Assembly (NCBI GenBank): GCA_017427885.1
Contig: JAFRRW010000001.1
Coordinates: forward strand, 1 to 64,000
Direction: 5' to 3'
From: Bacteroidales bacterium
GTDB lineage: Bacteria; Bacteroidota; Bacteroidia; Bacteroidales; UBA932
Length of the DNA stretch: 64,000 nt
Part shown: positions 62,673 through 64,000 of the stretch, one piece after another
Numbering within the stretch: position 1 is the stretch's first letter
Layout: each line of letters begins with the position of its first letter
Program-made: the position numbers and the translations under genes
The notes under the pieces: model-generated
The model's database searches: none
Told to the model about the DNA's origin: nothing
What the model saw: only the letters and a program-made list of their open reading frames with translations

Positions 62673-63500
62673 ATGAAGACCGAAGCTGTCACCTCCGGGA
62701 ACAACCCCAAGATAAAGGAACTCCTGGCCCTGGGATACAAGTCCAGGACAAGGAGGGAGAAGGGACTGTTCCCCGTCGAGGGACTGAGGGAGGTCGGAAG
62801 GTGCCTGGGTGCCGGCTTCAGGGCCAGGACCCTGTTCAGATGTCCGGACATCCTGGGTGACAGGGATTTCGCGCCGATAGCCGCCTCGGCCCTGAAAGGG
62901 AATCCTGACTGCACCTGCGTGGAGGTAACGCCCCAGGTGTACGACAAGATTGCCTATCGCGGTGGCACCGAGGGACTCATCGCCGAAGTGGAATGGAAAG
63001 ACAGGACGCTTGATGACATCTCCTTCAAGGATCCCGGGGCTCCTTTGGTAGTGGTTCTGGAAAATGTCCAGAAGCCCGGGAACCTGGGGGCTGTCCTGAG
63101 GAGCGCAGACGCTGCCGGAGCCGACGCGGTCCTTCTATGCGATTCCGCCTGCGACATTTACAATCCCAACGTGGTCAGGGCAAGCATCGGGGCCATTTTC
63201 ACCGTCCCTACCGTTCAGCTTACAAACGAAGAAGCCCTGTTCTGGCTCCGCGGCAACGGTCTCAAGGTTTACACGGCCCAACTTCAGGATTCCGTCCCTT
63301 ACTATGATTCCGACATGGCTTCCGGCACCGCAATAGTGATGGGCGCGGAAGATACGGGGCTGTCACAGTTCTGGCGTCGCGCTGCCGACAGGCACATACT
63401 CATCCCTATGCTTGGAGTCGAAGATTCCCTCAACGTTTCCGTCTCAACCGCCATCCTCCTCTACGAGGCCGTCCGCCAGCGGTTGGTCAAGGACCGGTGA
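62673..63500 (+). CDS. TrmH/RlmB-family RNA 2'-O-methyltransferase (two domains)
   Basis: The 275-residue protein has an N-terminal substrate-binding domain (about 1-105: SGNNPKIKELLAL, GLFPVEGLREV, KIAYRGGTEGLIA) and a C-terminal SPOUT domain with ENVQKPGNLGAVLRSADA, NPNVVRASIGAIF, VMGAEDTGLS and PMLGVEDSLNVSVSTAILLYEA. It probably methylates a ribose in rRNA or tRNA; the exact site cannot be read from sequence. It follows lysS by 6 bases. A palindromic repeat lies between it and the convergent partial glycosidase gene. Confidence 0.93.
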   Translation: MKTEAVTSGNNPKIKELLALGYKSRTRREKGLFPVEGLREVGRCLGAGFRARTLFRCPDILGDRDFAPIAASALKGNPDCTCVEVTPQVYDKIAYRGGTEGLIAEVEWKDRTLDDISFKDPGAPLVVVLENVQKPGNLGAVLRSADAAGADAVLLCDSACDIYNPNVVRASIGAIFTVPTVQLTNEEALFWLRGNGLKVYTAQLQDSVPYYDSDMASGTAIVMGAEDTGLSQFWRRAADRHILIPMLGVEDSLNVSVSTAILLYEAVRQRLVKDR

Positions 63501-63521
63501 CATTTCTAGCATACATCCACA

Positions 63522-63600
63522 TACAGTACAGGTACCGGCATAAGCGAGCATTGCGGCGGCAGCCGTGTATTCTGCGAGCGTTGCCGGTACCTGTACTGTA
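63522..63600. repeat. Intergenic palindromic repeat with perfect 19-bp arms
   Basis: The arms 63522-63540 and 63582-63600 are perfect inverted repeats (TACAGTACAGGTACCGGCA) around a 41-base centre. The centre has GCGAGCATT, GGCG, AGCC and GCGAGC in the same order and spacing as the copy inside aroK (55985-56061, inverted). It lies between two convergent genes and has no T tract, so it is not a standard terminator, though the hairpin could stall polymerase or protect mRNA ends. Confidence 0.85.
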
Positions 63601-63611
63601 ATGACTGCTTT

Positions 63612-64000
63612 CTATCGGCTCCGCAGGATATGCCAGACGGCGCAGCTGCGGGGAGCGTAAAGGACGATCGACAGTCCCTCCGAGGACAGTTTCCCGCCGT
63701 CGAGGGTCAGTTCCTCACCGGTATCGACGTTCTCCAGCGAATATGTCTCCCCGGCCTTCGCGAAAGGAAGTTTCGCCGCGAATTCAGGCTCTTCGTTGGT
63801 TTCCTGGCGGAAGGCAGTCAGTATGCCTTCTCCGGTTTCGCGGTCATTGTAGACGAAAACGGTCCAACCTGAATTGTCGTAATGGGCGTGCCAGGGTGTA
63901 AGCACATAGAAATCCTTGGTGAGAAGGTGATTGAAAGCTTTCCACTCGTTGTACGTCTTACGCACCCTGTCGTAATCCAGCATCACGTCGTGCGTCCACG
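63612..64000 (-). CDS. C-terminal part of a glycoside hydrolase (alpha-galactosidase-like), cut by window edge
   Basis: About 129 residues are visible; the frame is open to the right edge (the segment before MLDYDRVRKTY reads WTHDV), so the gene begins outside the window. The part seen has a barrel-end helix (MLDYDRVRKTYNEW), DFYVLTPWHAHYDNSGWTVF and an all-beta C-terminal domain with GILTAFRQE and VLYAPRSCAVW. This resembles the C-terminus of GH36-type alpha-galactosidases of Bacteroidota, but no catalytic residue can be checked. It is convergent with the methyltransferase gene, with the palindromic repeat between them. Confidence 0.55.
   Translation of the reverse strand, partial: WTHDVMLDYDRVRKTYNEWKAFNHLLTKDFYVLTPWHAHYDNSGWTVFVYNDRETGEGILTAFRQETNEEPEFAAKLPFAKAGETYSLENVDTGEELTLDGGKLSSEGLSIVLYAPRSCAVWHILRSR

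Overview
The window looks like a chromosomal segment of a GC-rich member of the Bacteroidales (phylum Bacteroidota), probably a gut, rumen or other plant-glycan-associated species. The support is the gene set (Bat aerotolerance operon, TonB/ExbBD, a Bacteroidota-type topoisomerase A subunit, PIN-PhoH protein, PPDK, several secreted GH78-type enzymes) and repeated promoter boxes of the Bacteroidota form TAnnTTTG, sometimes with TTTG about 19 bases upstream. I cannot name the genus. No rRNA, tRNA, CRISPR array, phage or transposase gene was seen.

Layout: 1-252 holds a leftward promoter and leader at the window edge plus the groESL terminator. 253-2160 is groES-groEL (minus). 2245-10018 is a thioester alpha-2-macroglobulin lipoprotein followed by pbpC, the classical pair. 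10109-13969 is ppdK followed by an aldose-1-epimerase lipoprotein. 14120-16689 is a PurL-derived protein followed by the PIN-PhoH ATPase. 16742-23412 (plus) is folC coupled to a second macroglobulin that lacks the thioester. 23399-33691 is a carbohydrate island: two full GH78 rhamnosidases, a shorter GH78-like enzyme, an SGNH esterase, a DUF4832-type TIM-barrel protein and a small secreted 17-residue-repeat protein, with no SusC/SusD pair. 33688-36348 is an OmpA lipoprotein, glyA and a small SPOUT methyltransferase. 36461-47896 (minus) is moxR, DUF58, a membrane protein, batA, batB, batC, a batD-batE fusion and a GH2 beta-galactosidase. 47940-56365 (plus) runs truA, exbB-exbD-tonB, rluB, era, a parC-like gene and aroK. 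56380-63500 holds a GH38-type mannosidase, recJ (minus), lysS and a TrmH-family methyltransferase. A truncated glycosidase C-terminus lies at the right edge.

How it fits together: housekeeping genes (folding, translation, DNA topology, folate, shikimate, RNA modification) alternate with envelope systems (macroglobulin/PbpC defence and repair, Bat, Ton) and exported sugar hydrolases. Gene packing is tight: many ATGA or GTGA overlaps, and convergent pairs that share or abut stop codons. No gene-free stretch exceeds 300 bases.

The most unusual signal is a small palindromic repeat family. One copy (63522-63600) is intergenic with perfect 19-bp arms. A homologous, inverted copy (55985-56061) lies in frame inside aroK and adds 26 residues to shikimate kinase. 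A different, 118-bp inverted repeat (36346-36463) contains the stop codons of both convergent genes that flank it.
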